A DNA stretch of 64,000 bases. Origin: Nitrosococcus halophilus Nc 4. GTDB taxonomy: Bacteria; Pseudomonadota; Gammaproteobacteria; Nitrosococcales; Nitrosococcaceae. Below, in pieces: positions 1 through 8,332 of this stretch. Position 1 is the stretch's first letter, and each line of letters begins with the position of its first letter. A program made the translations under genes and the position numbers. The DNA is taken from the NCBI RefSeq assembly GCF_000024725.1, contig NC_013960.1, positions 2,032,001-2,096,000 on the forward strand. Direction: 5' to 3'. The notes under the pieces were generated by a model. It was not told the DNA's origin, did not search any database, and was given only the letters and a program-made list of their open reading frames with translations.

Positions 1-414
1 CACCAGGTATTGGATAGAGTCCCGATCGATATCCTCCAGTTCCACGGTGAGGAATCTCCTGAGGAGTGTAACCGTTATGGCAGGCCCTATGTGAAGGCCA
101 TCCGGATGGCGGAGGGAGTGGATCTTCTGGGGTTGGAGCAGGCCTATGGGAGTGCCTCAGCCTTGTTATTGGATACCTATCAGATAGGCGTGGCCGGAGG
201 GACGGGGCAGGTTTTTGATTGGAGCCGCGTTCCTGAGGGACTTTCCAAAGGGATTATCTTGGCCGGGGGCTTGACTCCCGAAAATGTCGCCCAAGCGGTG
301 ATGAAGGTACGGCCCTATGCTGTAGATGTCAGTGGCGGAGTCGAACAAAACAAAGGCGTGAAAGATGCCGCCAAGATGGCGGCCTTTATGCGAGGTGTAG
401 ACAGTGTCAATTGA
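1..414 (+). CDS. trpF: Phosphoribosylanthranilate isomerase, C-terminal part
   Basis: TrpF catalyses the Amadori rearrangement of N-(5-phosphoribosyl)anthranilate to CdRP in tryptophan synthesis. The frame is open from base 1, so the gene starts before the window; about 137 C-terminal residues are visible. Family features seen are DILQFHGEE near the start, the LLLDTY strand, and the phosphate-binding end [11 protein letters not shown] followed by VDVSGGVE. The stop overlaps the GTG start of trpB by 11 bases, which indicates translational coupling. The trpF-trpB-trpA-accD order downstream fits many gammaproteobacteria. Identity is secure; only the N-terminus is missing. Confidence 0.95.
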   Translation, partial: HQVLDRVPIDILQFHGEESPEECNRYGRPYVKAIRMAEGVDLLGLEQAYGSASALLLDTYQIGVAGGTGQVFDWSRVPEGLSKGIILAGGLTPENVAQAVMKVRPYAVDVSGGVEQNKGVKDAAKMAAFMRGVDSVN

Positions 415-1636
415 AGCCCAGGCTTTAGCAGCCGGCAAAAACTACGACCAGATGCCTGATGAAAGGGGGCATTTTGGTCCCTATGGTGGTCGTTTTGTGG
501 CAGAAACTTTGATGGGGCCCATTGAAGAGCTCCGTCAAGCCTATGAACGGTACCGTAATGATTCCGGCTTCCAGGCCGAACTGGAAGCTGATCTCGCCCA
601 TTATGTGGGCCGGCCGACGCCGCTGTATTTTGCCAAGCGTTGGAGTGAGCAGTTGGGAGGTGCCCGCATCTTTTTGAAGCGAGAGGACCTTAACCATACT
701 GGGGCCCACAAGATTAATAACACAGTGGGGCAGGCCCTGCTGGCTCGGCGGATGGGAAAGACCCGCTTGATTGCCGAAACGGGAGCAGGGCAACATGGGG
801 TCGCCACGGCCACGGTAGCCGCCCGTTTTGGGCTGGAATGCGTGATTTACATGGGGGCCGAGGATATGGAACGGCAAGCCCCCAATGTCTATCGAATGCG
901 CCTATTGGGAGCAGAGGTGGTGCCCGTGACCTCGGGTTCTCAGACTTTGAAGGATGCCCTCAATGAGGCCATGCGGGACTGGGTCACCCATGTGGATAAC
1001 ACCTTTTATGTCATCGGGACGGTGGCGGGTCCCCATCCCTACCCCGCCATGGTACGGGATTTTCAGACCATTATCGGGCGGGAGGCCCGGGCCCAGATTC
1101 TGGAGCAGACGGGGGCCCTTCCCCATGCTTTAGTGGCTTGCGTGGGGGGAGGTTCCAACGCGATTGGTTTATTCCATCCTTTTCTCAAAGATGAGCAAGT
1201 CGCCCTCTATGGGGTTGAGGCGGCAGGGTTAGGTTTGGAGACCGGCCAGCATGCCGCTCCCCTCTGCGCTGGTAAGCCGGGTGTTCTTCATGGCAATCGG
1301 ACTTATCTGATGGAAGATAAGCATGGCCAGATTTTAGATACCCATTCCCTGTCGGCCGGCCTTGATTACCCCGGGGTAGGTCCCGAACACGCCTGGTTAA
1401 GGGATGCGGGGCGGGCCACCTATGTGGCGGTCGGGGACGAGGAGGCTTTGGCGGCATTCCGTGCTCTGACCCGAATTGAAGGCATTATTCCCGCCTTGGA
1501 AAGCTGCCATGCCTTGGCCTACGCTATGCAACTGGCGCCGACTCTGGCCCAGGACCAGGGAATTATCGTGAATCTTTCAGGACGAGGAGATAAAGATATC
1601 AACACGGTCGCCCGGATTGAGGGGATCTCGTTGTGA
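404..1636 (+). CDS. trpB: Tryptophan synthase beta chain
   Basis: TrpB condenses indole with L-serine using pyridoxal phosphate and forms the alpha2-beta2 complex with TrpA. The 410-aa length is normal for the family. Visible motifs are [12 protein letters not shown] near the N-terminus, the PLP-lysine segment HTGAHKINN (about residue 100), the phosphate-binding loop [10 protein letters not shown], and SGRGDKD near the C-terminus. The GTG at 404 overlaps trpF by 11 bases. An internal ATG just before [11 protein letters not shown] would give a shorter protein lacking a poorly conserved leader, so the start is slightly uncertain. The stop overlaps the trpA start (GTGA). Confidence 0.97.
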   Translation: MSIEAQALAAGKNYDQMPDERGHFGPYGGRFVAETLMGPIEELRQAYERYRNDSGFQAELEADLAHYVGRPTPLYFAKRWSEQLGGARIFLKREDLNHTGAHKINNTVGQALLARRMGKTRLIAETGAGQHGVATATVAARFGLECVIYMGAEDMERQAPNVYRMRLLGAEVVPVTSGSQTLKDALNEAMRDWVTHVDNTFYVIGTVAGPHPYPAMVRDFQTIIGREARAQILEQTGALPHALVACVGGGSNAIGLFHPFLKDEQVALYGVEAAGLGLETGQHAAPLCAGKPGVLHGNRTYLMEDKHGQILDTHSLSAGLDYPGVGPEHAWLRDAGRATYVAVGDEEALAAFRALTRIEGIIPALESCHALAYAMQLAPTLAQDQGIIVNLSGRGDKDINTVARIEGISL

Positions 1637-2448
1637 GTCGGATTGCTGAGTGTTTTGCTGCGCTTCAGGAGCAAGGGAGAAAAGCACTGGTGCCTTATAT
1701 CACCGCCGGTGATCCCAACCCCCAGGTCACCGTCCCTTTAATGCATGCCATGGTGGCGGCTGGAGCCGATATTCTGGAGCTGGGAGTTCCTTTTTCCGAT
1801 CCGATGGCTGATGGTCCGGTTATTCAAAAGGCCTGCGAACGGGCACTGGCTGGGGGGACTTCCTTAGGGGATGTCTTAGCCATGGTGGCTGAGTTTCGTC
1901 AAAGGGATCAGAATACCCCGGTGGTGTTGATGGGCTACCTTAATCCCATTGAAATCATGGGCTATCAAACTTTTGCCCAGCAAGCGGCTGCCCAAGGCGT
2001 TGATGGGGTTCTGACGGTGGATATGCCACCGGAGGAGGCCGAACCGTTAGTGATGGCCTGTCAGGAGCAAGGACTGGACCGGATTTTTTTGTTGGCGCCC
2101 ACCAGCTCCCCGGAGCGCATGGAACAAATCTGTGCGTTGGGCAGTGGTTTTGTCTACTACGTCTCTTTAAAAGGGGTGACGGGGGCCCTTACCCTGGATG
2201 TGGATGATGTGGGTCAGCATGTGGCTATGATCCGGCGTCATACTCCTCTGCCGGTAGGAGTGGGGTTTGGCATTCGGGATGCCGAATCGGCCTCCAAAGT
2301 AGCAACTATCGCCGATGCCGTGGTGGTGGGCAGTGCCCTGGTCAAGCGCATTGAGCAATGCCAGGACAAGCCGGAGGCGATTCCAGAGGAAATTGGCGCC
2401 CTATTGCGGGCAATGCGTGAGGCCATTGATGCCACTGGGAGCGCTTGA
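1633..2448 (+). CDS. trpA: Tryptophan synthase alpha chain
   Basis: TrpA cleaves indole-3-glycerol phosphate to indole, which is channelled to TrpB. The 271-aa protein has the alpha-subunit signature [18 protein letters not shown] (about residues 49-66), which holds the catalytic Glu and Asp, and the phosphate-binding segments [11 protein letters not shown] and VVVGSALV. The GTG start overlaps the trpB stop by four bases, as expected for coupled subunits made in equal amounts. accD starts 9 bases after the stop. Confidence 0.97.
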   Translation: MSRIAECFAALQEQGRKALVPYITAGDPNPQVTVPLMHAMVAAGADILELGVPFSDPMADGPVIQKACERALAGGTSLGDVLAMVAEFRQRDQNTPVVLMGYLNPIEIMGYQTFAQQAAAQGVDGVLTVDMPPEEAEPLVMACQEQGLDRIFLLAPTSSPERMEQICALGSGFVYYVSLKGVTGALTLDVDDVGQHVAMIRRHTPLPVGVGFGIRDAESASKVATIADAVVVGSALVKRIEQCQDKPEAIPEEIGALLRAMREAIDATGSA

Positions 2449-2457
2449 TCGAAAACT

Positions 2458-3318
2458 ATGAGTTGGCTTGGTAAACTTCTTCCCTCCAAAATCCGCACCG
2501 AAGGACCCAAACGTAAATCGGTACCGGAGGGTTTGTGGACTAAGTGCAACGCTTGTGATGCCATCCTGTACCGCGTGGAATTGGAACGTAACATGGATGT
2601 GTGTCCTAAGTGTGGCGCCCATAAACGAATTAGCGCCCGCCGGCGCTTGGATGTTTTCCTTGACAAAGGGTATCGGAAAGAGATCGGTGCTAATTTGCAA
2701 CCGGTGGATGCCCTCAAATTTAAGGATAGCAAGAAGTATAAGGACCGATTGTCCCAAACCCAAAAGGCGGTTCAGGAAAACGATTCTCTGGTGGTCATGG
2801 AAGGACAGGTCAGGGAACTGCCGGTAGTGGCCGCCGCCTTTGAATTTAGTTTTATGGGGGGGTCCATGGGGTCCGTGGTGGGGGAACGCTTTGTGCGGGG
2901 GGTAGAGGCCGCCATTGAGCAACGGATACCGATGGTATGTTTTTCCGCCAGTGGGGGCGCACGGATGCAAGAAGGCTTATTCTCACTCATGCAAATGAGC
3001 AAGACGAGTGCTGCCCTTGCCCGTCTAAGCAAGCAAGGCCTTCCTTTTATTTCGGTGCTCACCGATCCGACGATGGGGGGAGTGAGTGCCAGTCTGGCCA
3101 TGTTGGGGGATATCAATATTGCCGAACCGGGTGCTTTGATTGGTTTTGCTGGCCCCCGCGTGATTGAGCAGACCGTGCGCCAAAAATTGCCCGAGGGCTT
3201 TCAACGGAGCGAGTTTTTGCTAGAACATGGTGCCATCGATATGATTGTCGATCGGCGTGACCTCCCGGACCGCATAGCTAGGATACTGGCTATATTGACC
3301 CACCGACCCTCCATCTGA
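2458..3318 (+). CDS. accD: Acetyl-CoA carboxylase carboxyltransferase subunit beta
   Basis: AccD is the zinc-binding beta subunit of the carboxyltransferase that moves CO2 from biotin to acetyl-CoA in the first step of fatty-acid synthesis. The 286-aa length is normal. The N-terminus has a four-cysteine zinc ribbon (CNAC, then CPKC about 15 residues later, around residues 28-50). The crotonase-like core shows [12 protein letters not shown] and [14 protein letters not shown], which form the oxyanion-hole region. It is probably co-transcribed with trpBA. The former short path to folC is now broken by a 195-bp MITE immediately downstream. Confidence 0.97.
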   Translation: MSWLGKLLPSKIRTEGPKRKSVPEGLWTKCNACDAILYRVELERNMDVCPKCGAHKRISARRRLDVFLDKGYRKEIGANLQPVDALKFKDSKKYKDRLSQTQKAVQENDSLVVMEGQVRELPVVAAAFEFSFMGGSMGSVVGERFVRGVEAAIEQRIPMVCFSASGGARMQEGLFSLMQMSKTSAALARLSKQGLPFISVLTDPTMGGVSASLAMLGDINIAEPGALIGFAGPRVIEQTVRQKLPEGFQRSEFLLEHGAIDMIVDRRDLPDRIARILAILTHRPSI

Positions 3319-3326
3319 CGACCTAG

Positions 3327-3521
3327 GGCCTGTTAACACTAATTGAATCATGATTGCCGACGGCCATTTTTTCGGCCAGCAAGGCAGAAGGAGTGATGCG
3401 TAGTGAGTCTACATGAGCGGCTGATGACGCCGTTGGACGGAAAAATGATCCCGGCCCTGGGGGTTGCGACTAAAAAAGCGCCACTCGGCTTTGGTTGCCG
3501 CTCATTTAAGATTAACAGGCT
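3327..3521. repeat. MITE between accD and folC
   Basis: A 195-bp non-coding element with terminal inverted repeats (GGCCTGTTAA at the left, the complement of AGCCTGTTAA at the right), flanked on both sides by CTAG. The ends and a CTAG duplication resemble IS5-family elements that target YTAR. It separates accD from folC and supplies everything upstream of the folC start. No transposase is encoded. Confidence 0.75.
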
Positions 3522-3526
3522 CTAGA

Positions 3527-4834
3527 GTGGCCCGTTTCTCCCGACTTACAGACTGGCTGGCGTGGCAGGAAAGCGCCCACTGGCCCCGGATCGATCCCGG
3601 CTTAATACGGGCGAGTACCGTGCTCCAGCGCATGGCGCTCCACCAGTCGCCTTTCCCGGTGGTGACTGTGGCGGGTACCAATGGGAAAGGCTCTACGGTG
3701 GCGATGCTAGAAGCCGTCCTGTTAGCTGCCGGTTACCGGGTCGGTAGCTATACTTCCCCCCACCTCTTGCGCTATAACGAGCGGATTAAAGTGCAGGGAG
3801 AAGCGGTGGAGGATGATGCCATTTGCCAGTCCTTTGCCCGTATCGATACCGCTCGCCAAGAGATTTCCCTGACCTATTTTGAATTTGGCACCTTAGCGGC
3901 TATCGATATTTTTCATCAGGCGGAATTGGACATTGCCCTGCTAGAGGTCGGCTTGGGAGGACGCCTTGATGCAGTGAATGCCTTGGATGCGGATGTGGCC
4001 GCCATTACCACGGTGGATATGGATCATGTCCACCTACTGGGGCATAATCGCGAGGCTATCGGATTTGAGAAGGCTGGTATTTTCCGCTCCCATCGTCCCG
4101 CCGTTTGTGGTGATTTGGACCCTCCCGCAAGCGTGGCGGCCCATGCCGGGCGATTAGTAACGCCCCTTTATCAAATAGGCCGCGATTTCCATTATCAGAT
4201 GAACGATGGGAGGTGGTCCTGGCAAAGTGGCGCGACTCATTACGCGGATTTACCCTACCCAGCCCTTAAGGGGATTTACCAGCATCAGAATGCGGCCACT
4301 GCATTGATGGTGCTGAAGCTGATGGGGGAGCGGCTGCCCGTTTCGGAGGCCGCGATCCGAGACGGTTTGCACTCCGTCTGTTTGCCGGGGCGTTTCCAGT
4401 GTCTCCAAGGTCCGGTGGAGCGGATTTTTGATGTGGCCCATAATCCCCAGGGTGCCCGCTGGTTGGCCCAGTCCCTAGCCCAAAGGCCTTGTGGTGGGCG
4501 GACCTACGCGGTTTTAGGGATGTTGGCAGACAAGGATGTGGCAGGCGTGGTGGGCAGTCTGGAGAACGCTATCGATATTTGGTTCGTGGGCGGGCTTGAA
4601 GGTGAGCGGGGACTATCCGGCAAGGCTTTGGCCGAGCAAATGGGCAATGTGAACCCCTTTGCCATGCACATTTATCAAACTGTGGCTGAAGCTTATCGGG
4701 TTGCTATAGACGCCGCCCAACCCGGTGATCGGGTGCTTGCTTTGGGTTCCTTCCACACGGTGGAGGCCGTGATGCGGTTAGAGGGATTGGATTCTTCTCC
4801 TGACTCTGAGTTTTGCATCAATGCCTCGGCTTGA
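3527..4834 (+). CDS. folC: Dihydrofolate synthase / folylpolyglutamate synthase
   Basis: FolC joins glutamate to dihydropteroate and extends the polyglutamate tail of folates. It is a Mur-ligase-type enzyme: the P-loop is TVAGTNGKGSTVAML (about residues 46-60), and the magnesium and ATP segment is EVGLGGRLDAVNAL. The open frame extends back to 3464, but that stretch lies inside the MITE. Homology begins at the GTG at 3527 (VARFSRLTDWLAWQES), giving 435 aa, close to the usual length. The ribosome-binding region therefore comes from the end of the MITE. An spor-type downstream partner is absent; the next gene is convergent. Confidence 0.93.
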   Translation: MARFSRLTDWLAWQESAHWPRIDPGLIRASTVLQRMALHQSPFPVVTVAGTNGKGSTVAMLEAVLLAAGYRVGSYTSPHLLRYNERIKVQGEAVEDDAICQSFARIDTARQEISLTYFEFGTLAAIDIFHQAELDIALLEVGLGGRLDAVNALDADVAAITTVDMDHVHLLGHNREAIGFEKAGIFRSHRPAVCGDLDPPASVAAHAGRLVTPLYQIGRDFHYQMNDGRWSWQSGATHYADLPYPALKGIYQHQNAATALMVLKLMGERLPVSEAAIRDGLHSVCLPGRFQCLQGPVERIFDVAHNPQGARWLAQSLAQRPCGGRTYAVLGMLADKDVAGVVGSLENAIDIWFVGGLEGERGLSGKALAEQMGNVNPFAMHIYQTVAEAYRVAIDAAQPGDRVLALGSFHTVEAVMRLEGLDSSPDSEFCINASA

Positions 4835-4835
4835 C

Positions 4836-4890
4836 TAAGCGTTTAAATTTTGGTGGGTGCGGCACTAACACGCCTTAACCCCCCCTACTT
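4836..4890. repeat. Dispersed palindromic repeat, partial copy
   Basis: Contains TTTTGGTGGGTGCGGCACTA followed by a complementary GCCTTAACC arm. Close relatives occur at about 44320-44365 (same strand) and 60265-60310 (opposite strand). It lies between convergent folC and trmB and even supplies the trmB stop codon, so it may act as a bidirectional terminator. Confidence 0.6.
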
Positions 4891-5616
4891 ACAAAAAGAG
4901 TTTTCCAGCAGTTTCTTAAGCTTTAAGTCCCACACCTGGTATCCCCGCTGTTGGCCTCGGCGTTCAAACTTCGTCGAAGGTCTTTCGCCGGGGCCCTGGG
5001 CAAAGCGGCCTTCACCGGCTAGATTGCCAAAGCCAGGGTGTTGGCTCAACACTGCCATCATTTGAGCGGCATAATTTTGCCAGTCGGTAGCGAGATGGAC
5101 CCAGCCGTCGGGCTTGAGTTTATGCCATAGTAGATCCACAAATGGGGGTTGAATCAATCTTCGCTTGTGATGGCGCTTTTTGGGCCAGGGATCGGGAAAG
5201 AAGATTTGGACTCCCTGCAGGGATTGCTCTGGAAGGTGGTGTTGCAGGACTTTCCAGGCATCGTCACAAATGACCCGGATATTGTCCACTCCCTCTGCTT
5301 CAAGGCGTAGCAGCAGATGACCTACCCCCGGCCGATGGACCTCAATGCCTAGAAAGTCCTTCTCGGGAGCAGCGCGGGCCTGCTCGACGAGGGAGTCCCC
5401 ATTACCAAACCCGATTTCCAGGATTCGTTCCGCTTTCCGGTTGAAGATTGCCTCTAGATCCATGGGTTCAGCTCCCAGGCTTATGCCATAGCGAGGCCAT
5501 AGTTGCGCCAAGGCCTTTTTCTGAGCTGGGGTGATACGGCCTTCCCGGCGCACAAAGCTTGTGATTGAACGAAGTTGAGGAGGGTTCTCTGGCTGAGTTT
5601 TTGCTGAAGTGGGCAT
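4885..5616 (-). CDS. trmB: tRNA (guanine-N7-)-methyltransferase
   Basis: TrmB makes m7G46 in the variable loop of tRNAs using S-adenosylmethionine. Visible motifs are the SAM-binding ILEIGFGNGDSL, the IRVICDDA strand, and the TrmB-specific PDPWPKKRHHKRR; the substrate-binding TDW and FERRG segments lie near the C-terminus. The frame opens further upstream to a TTG at 5667 that overlaps the stop of the MarR gene (TTGA). The ATG at 5616 is preferred because it gives 243 aa, the family norm, and the extra 17 residues are not recognisable. The TTG start with coupling remains possible. Confidence 0.93.
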   Translation of the reverse strand: MPTSAKTQPENPPQLRSITSFVRREGRITPAQKKALAQLWPRYGISLGAEPMDLEAIFNRKAERILEIGFGNGDSLVEQARAAPEKDFLGIEVHRPGVGHLLLRLEAEGVDNIRVICDDAWKVLQHHLPEQSLQGVQIFFPDPWPKKRHHKRRLIQPPFVDLLWHKLKPDGWVHLATDWQNYAAQMMAVLSQHPGFGNLAGEGRFAQGPGERPSTKFERRGQQRGYQVWDLKLKKLLENSFCK

Positions 5617-5663
5617 GGAATTTAAAGGGAAAAGTGGGATTGTCCTTATCGGTGCCGGTAGGG

Positions 5664-6185
5664 TCAACCGGCGGCACGGGTTTTATAAGGTTCTTTGTTG
5701 GCCTCCACCTGTTGGAGATCGCCCAATTCACCGATTTCCAAATAGGGAGAGGCTTCTATATCGGTAGCGTTCATCATCTCGGCGACCCGCTGCAATGCCG
5801 AGATAATCATGTGTTGCTCCCAATCCTGCAAATTCTCGAATTGTTTGATAAAGCTGGCCTGGAGTGGCGCGGGGGACTTTCGGATCAACGCCTCACCAGT
5901 AGGTGTGAGTTGGGCGTATACCTTACGCTTGTCTGTTTCGCCCCGTTGGCGGTAGATCAGGTCCCGTTTTTCCAAACGATCCAAAATGGTGGTGACCGTG
6001 GCTTGGCTCAGACTGACCTCCTTGGCCAAGGTGCCAATCGCGACTTCTCCGATCCGCCGGATAGTTTGCATGATAAGAAGCTGAGGCGCCGTCAGTCCCG
6101 AAACCTTACTCAGTTTTTTGGAGTGGAGGTCCGTGGCTCGGATGATTCGCCGCAGTGCGATGAGGACTTCATTGGTATCTTTCAT
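5664..6185 (-). CDS. ectR: MarR-family regulator, probable ectoine-operon regulator
   Basis: A 173-aa winged-helix MarR-type protein: dimerisation helices at both ends, and a DNA-binding core LTAPQLLIMQTI...LAKEVSLSQATVTTILDRLEKRDLIYR (about residues 30-90) followed by the wing region. It is divergent from ectC across a 217-bp AT-rich gap. That is the arrangement of EctR1, the repressor of ectoine genes in halophilic methanotrophs. The regulatory role is inferred from position and family; the ligand is unknown. It is probably followed by trmB on the same transcript. Confidence 0.82.
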   Translation of the reverse strand: MKDTNEVLIALRRIIRATDLHSKKLSKVSGLTAPQLLIMQTIRRIGEVAIGTLAKEVSLSQATVTTILDRLEKRDLIYRQRGETDKRKVYAQLTPTGEALIRKSPAPLQASFIKQFENLQDWEQHMIISALQRVAEMMNATDIEASPYLEIGELGDLQQVEANKEPYKTRAAG

Positions 6186-6310
6186 TACGACTATTGCCGC
6201 AGTTGGGTTAAAAATTTCATCGTTTTAGAGAGACTTAATTACTTATAACACTAAAGCATTTAATACCTTTTTGTTAGTATAAATTATCCTTAATTAGAAA
6301 GTTAAGCTAT

Positions 6311-6339
6311 TTTACAAATAAAAATATATTTAGTACACT
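6311..6339 (+). promoter_or_regulatory. Candidate sigma-70 promoter of ectC
   Basis: TTTACA at 6311-6316 and TACACT at 6334-6339 are separated by 17 bases, an almost ideal housekeeping promoter. It lies 64 bases before the ectC start, inside an AT-rich intergenic region shared with the divergent MarR gene. That gene's product could bind over the -10 region, as reported for EctR1. Confidence 0.55.
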
Positions 6340-6402
6340 AAGCTTTATAAATCGAAAATAGGTCGACCTGAGCATCAACGAGAGATTTGAGAGGTTCAAT
6401 GA

Positions 6403-6804
6403 ATGATCGTCAGAGACTATAACAAAGCCAAAGAAACGGACCGGCGGGTAGTGTCGGCTCAGTGGGAGAGCGTACGGTTGTTGCTCAAGCACGATAACAT
6501 GGGCTTCTCCTTTCATATCACTACCATTTATGAAGGTGCTGAGATTCCCATGCACTATCAGCACCATTTGGAGTCGGTTTATTGTCTCTCTGGCGAAGGG
6601 GAAGTCGAGACCTTGGCTGATGGTAAAGTTTACCCCATCCGACCAGGGGTGATTTACATTCTCGACCAAAATGATAGGCATATTTTGCGCGCTAAAACCG
6701 AAATGCAGATGGCCTGCGTATTCAATCCGCCGCTGACTGGTAAAGAAGTACATGATTCTTCCGGCGCCTATCCCCTGGAAGCCGAGGCGATTACTGCCGA
6801 CTAG
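6403..6804 (+). CDS. ectC: L-ectoine synthase
   Basis: EctC cyclises N-gamma-acetyl-L-2,4-diaminobutyrate to the compatible solute ectoine; it is a cytosolic cupin. The 133-aa length fits. Recognisable segments are the N-terminal [16 protein letters not shown], the active-site [17 protein letters not shown], and the C-terminal [14 protein letters not shown]. Genes for the earlier steps (ectA acetyltransferase, ectB aminotransferase) would normally precede it but are absent here. The next gene is the aspartokinase usually found at the end of ect operons. Either ectAB lie elsewhere, or this EctC works on imported or other substrate. Confidence 0.95.
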   Translation: MIVRDYNKAKETDRRVVSAQWESVRLLLKHDNMGFSFHITTIYEGAEIPMHYQHHLESVYCLSGEGEVETLADGKVYPIRPGVIYILDQNDRHILRAKTEMQMACVFNPPLTGKEVHDSSGAYPLEAEAITAD

Positions 6805-6889
6805 GGGCTATAGAAAAAGGTTGGATGGCTCCCAAGGATTTCAGCAATATTTCCACAACACTGACCAGACAATGATTGATAATCGAGAC

Positions 6890-8332
6890 ATGAGTAGGCA
6901 TACAGTAGAAAAGATTGGCGGGACTTCCATGTCCCGTTTCCAAGAGGTGATGGATAATATCCTGGTTGGTCACCGTAAGGGGCAGGAACTCTATAACCGA
7001 ATTTTTGTGGTGTCCGCCTACGGCGGTGTCACCGATATGTTGCTAGAGCATAAAAAGTCCGGCTCTCCGGGGGTTTATGGACTTTACACCGGTGCCGAGA
7101 CGGACTGGGCTTGGGGCGACTTGCTGAATAAGGTTGGCGAGCGTATGTGCGAGATCAATACAGACATCTTCGAGGATGATCTTAACCGCCAAAAAGCCGA
7201 CCAGTTTGTCAGAGAGCGTATCGAAGGTGTCCGCTCTTGCTTGATTGATTTGCACCGGCTGTGCTCTTATGGCCATTTCCAGTTGGATGAGCATCTGATC
7301 ACGGTACGGGAGATGCTCGCCGCTATTGGTGAGGCCCATAGCGCTTTTAATACGGCGTTACGGTTGCAGCAGCAGGGTGTTAACGCTCACTTCATTGACC
7401 TTACCGGTTGGCGTGAACTAGACAATCTAACTTTAGATGAGCGTATCAAGCAGGCCTTCAGCTCCATTGACTTAGAGCGGGAATTGCCTATCGTCACGGG
7501 CTACCCTCGATGCAAGGAAGGCACTATGCAGACCTATGACCGGGGCTACTCGGAGATCACCTTCTCCAAAGTTGCGGTGCTGACTGAGGCCCGGGAGGCG
7601 ATTATCCATAAGGAATACCATCTCTCCAGCGCTGATCCCAAGGTCGTGGGCAGGGATAAGGTCGAGCCCATCGGCCGCACCAACTACGATGTGGCTGACC
7701 AGCTCTCCAATCTAGGCATGGAAGCGATTCACCCTCGGGCTGCCAAGGGCTTACGACAACGGGATATTCCGCTCAGAGTCAAAAATGCTTTTGAGCCGGA
7801 GCATGAGGGTACCCTCATTGACGGCAACTATAAGAGTGATACCCCTTGCGTGGAAATTATTGCCGGCCGCAAAGGCGTTTTTGCCATTGAATTTTTTGAG
7901 CAGGACATGGTGGGGAGCTACGGTTATGATGCCCAATTGCTCAACATCCTGGATAAATTTAAGCTTAAGATTCTGGCTAAGGACACCAATGCCAATACCA
8001 TCACCCATTTTGTGGCGGGTTCATTGAAATTAATCAAACGCACGACCCAGGCGATGGAAGAGCAATTTCCTTCGGCAACGGTTTCGGTGCGCAAGGTAGC
8101 CTTTATCTCGGCCATTGGTTCTAACATGGATGTGCCTGGATTGTTGTCTAATGCTGCCAGCGCTTTGGCCAAAGCGAGTATTAATATATTGGCGTTGCAC
8201 CAGTCCATGCGGCAGGTGGATATGCAGTTTGTGGTGGAGGAGAAGGACTACGAATCGGCGATCATTTATCTCCATGAGCATCTCATTGAGCGCCGTTCCC
8301 AACCTCTTCCTGTTTCCCTTGGGGTCGCTTAG
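6890..8332 (+). CDS. ask: Ectoine-type aspartate kinase
   Basis: It phosphorylates L-aspartate at the head of the aspartate family pathway, supplying the semialdehyde used for diaminobutyrate and ectoine. HTVEKIGGTSMSRF at the N-terminus is the Ask_ect version of the kinase signature. The C-terminal third carries ACT domains (VEIIAGRKGVFAIEFFEQ and later KVAFISAIGSNMDVPG). The open frame begins at 6752 inside ectC. The ATG at 6890 is chosen because homology starts there, giving 480 aa, close to the family length; an ATG at 6872 is an alternative. The stop overlaps the convergent kinase gene by four bases. Confidence 0.93.
   Translation: MSRHTVEKIGGTSMSRFQEVMDNILVGHRKGQELYNRIFVVSAYGGVTDMLLEHKKSGSPGVYGLYTGAETDWAWGDLLNKVGERMCEINTDIFEDDLNRQKADQFVRERIEGVRSCLIDLHRLCSYGHFQLDEHLITVREMLAAIGEAHSAFNTALRLQQQGVNAHFIDLTGWRELDNLTLDERIKQAFSSIDLERELPIVTGYPRCKEGTMQTYDRGYSEITFSKVAVLTEAREAIIHKEYHLSSADPKVVGRDKVEPIGRTNYDVADQLSNLGMEAIHPRAAKGLRQRDIPLRVKNAFEPEHEGTLIDGNYKSDTPCVEIIAGRKGVFAIEFFEQDMVGSYGYDAQLLNILDKFKLKILAKDTNANTITHFVAGSLKLIKRTTQAMEEQFPSATVSVRKVAFISAIGSNMDVPGLLSNAASALAKASINILALHQSMRQVDMQFVVEEKDYESAIIYLHEHLIERRSQPLPVSLGVA

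Noticed and set aside
6752-6889. Aspartokinase starting inside ectC at 6752
   Set aside because: The extra 46 residues have no family likeness and overlap ectC out of frame; homology begins at the ATG at 6890.
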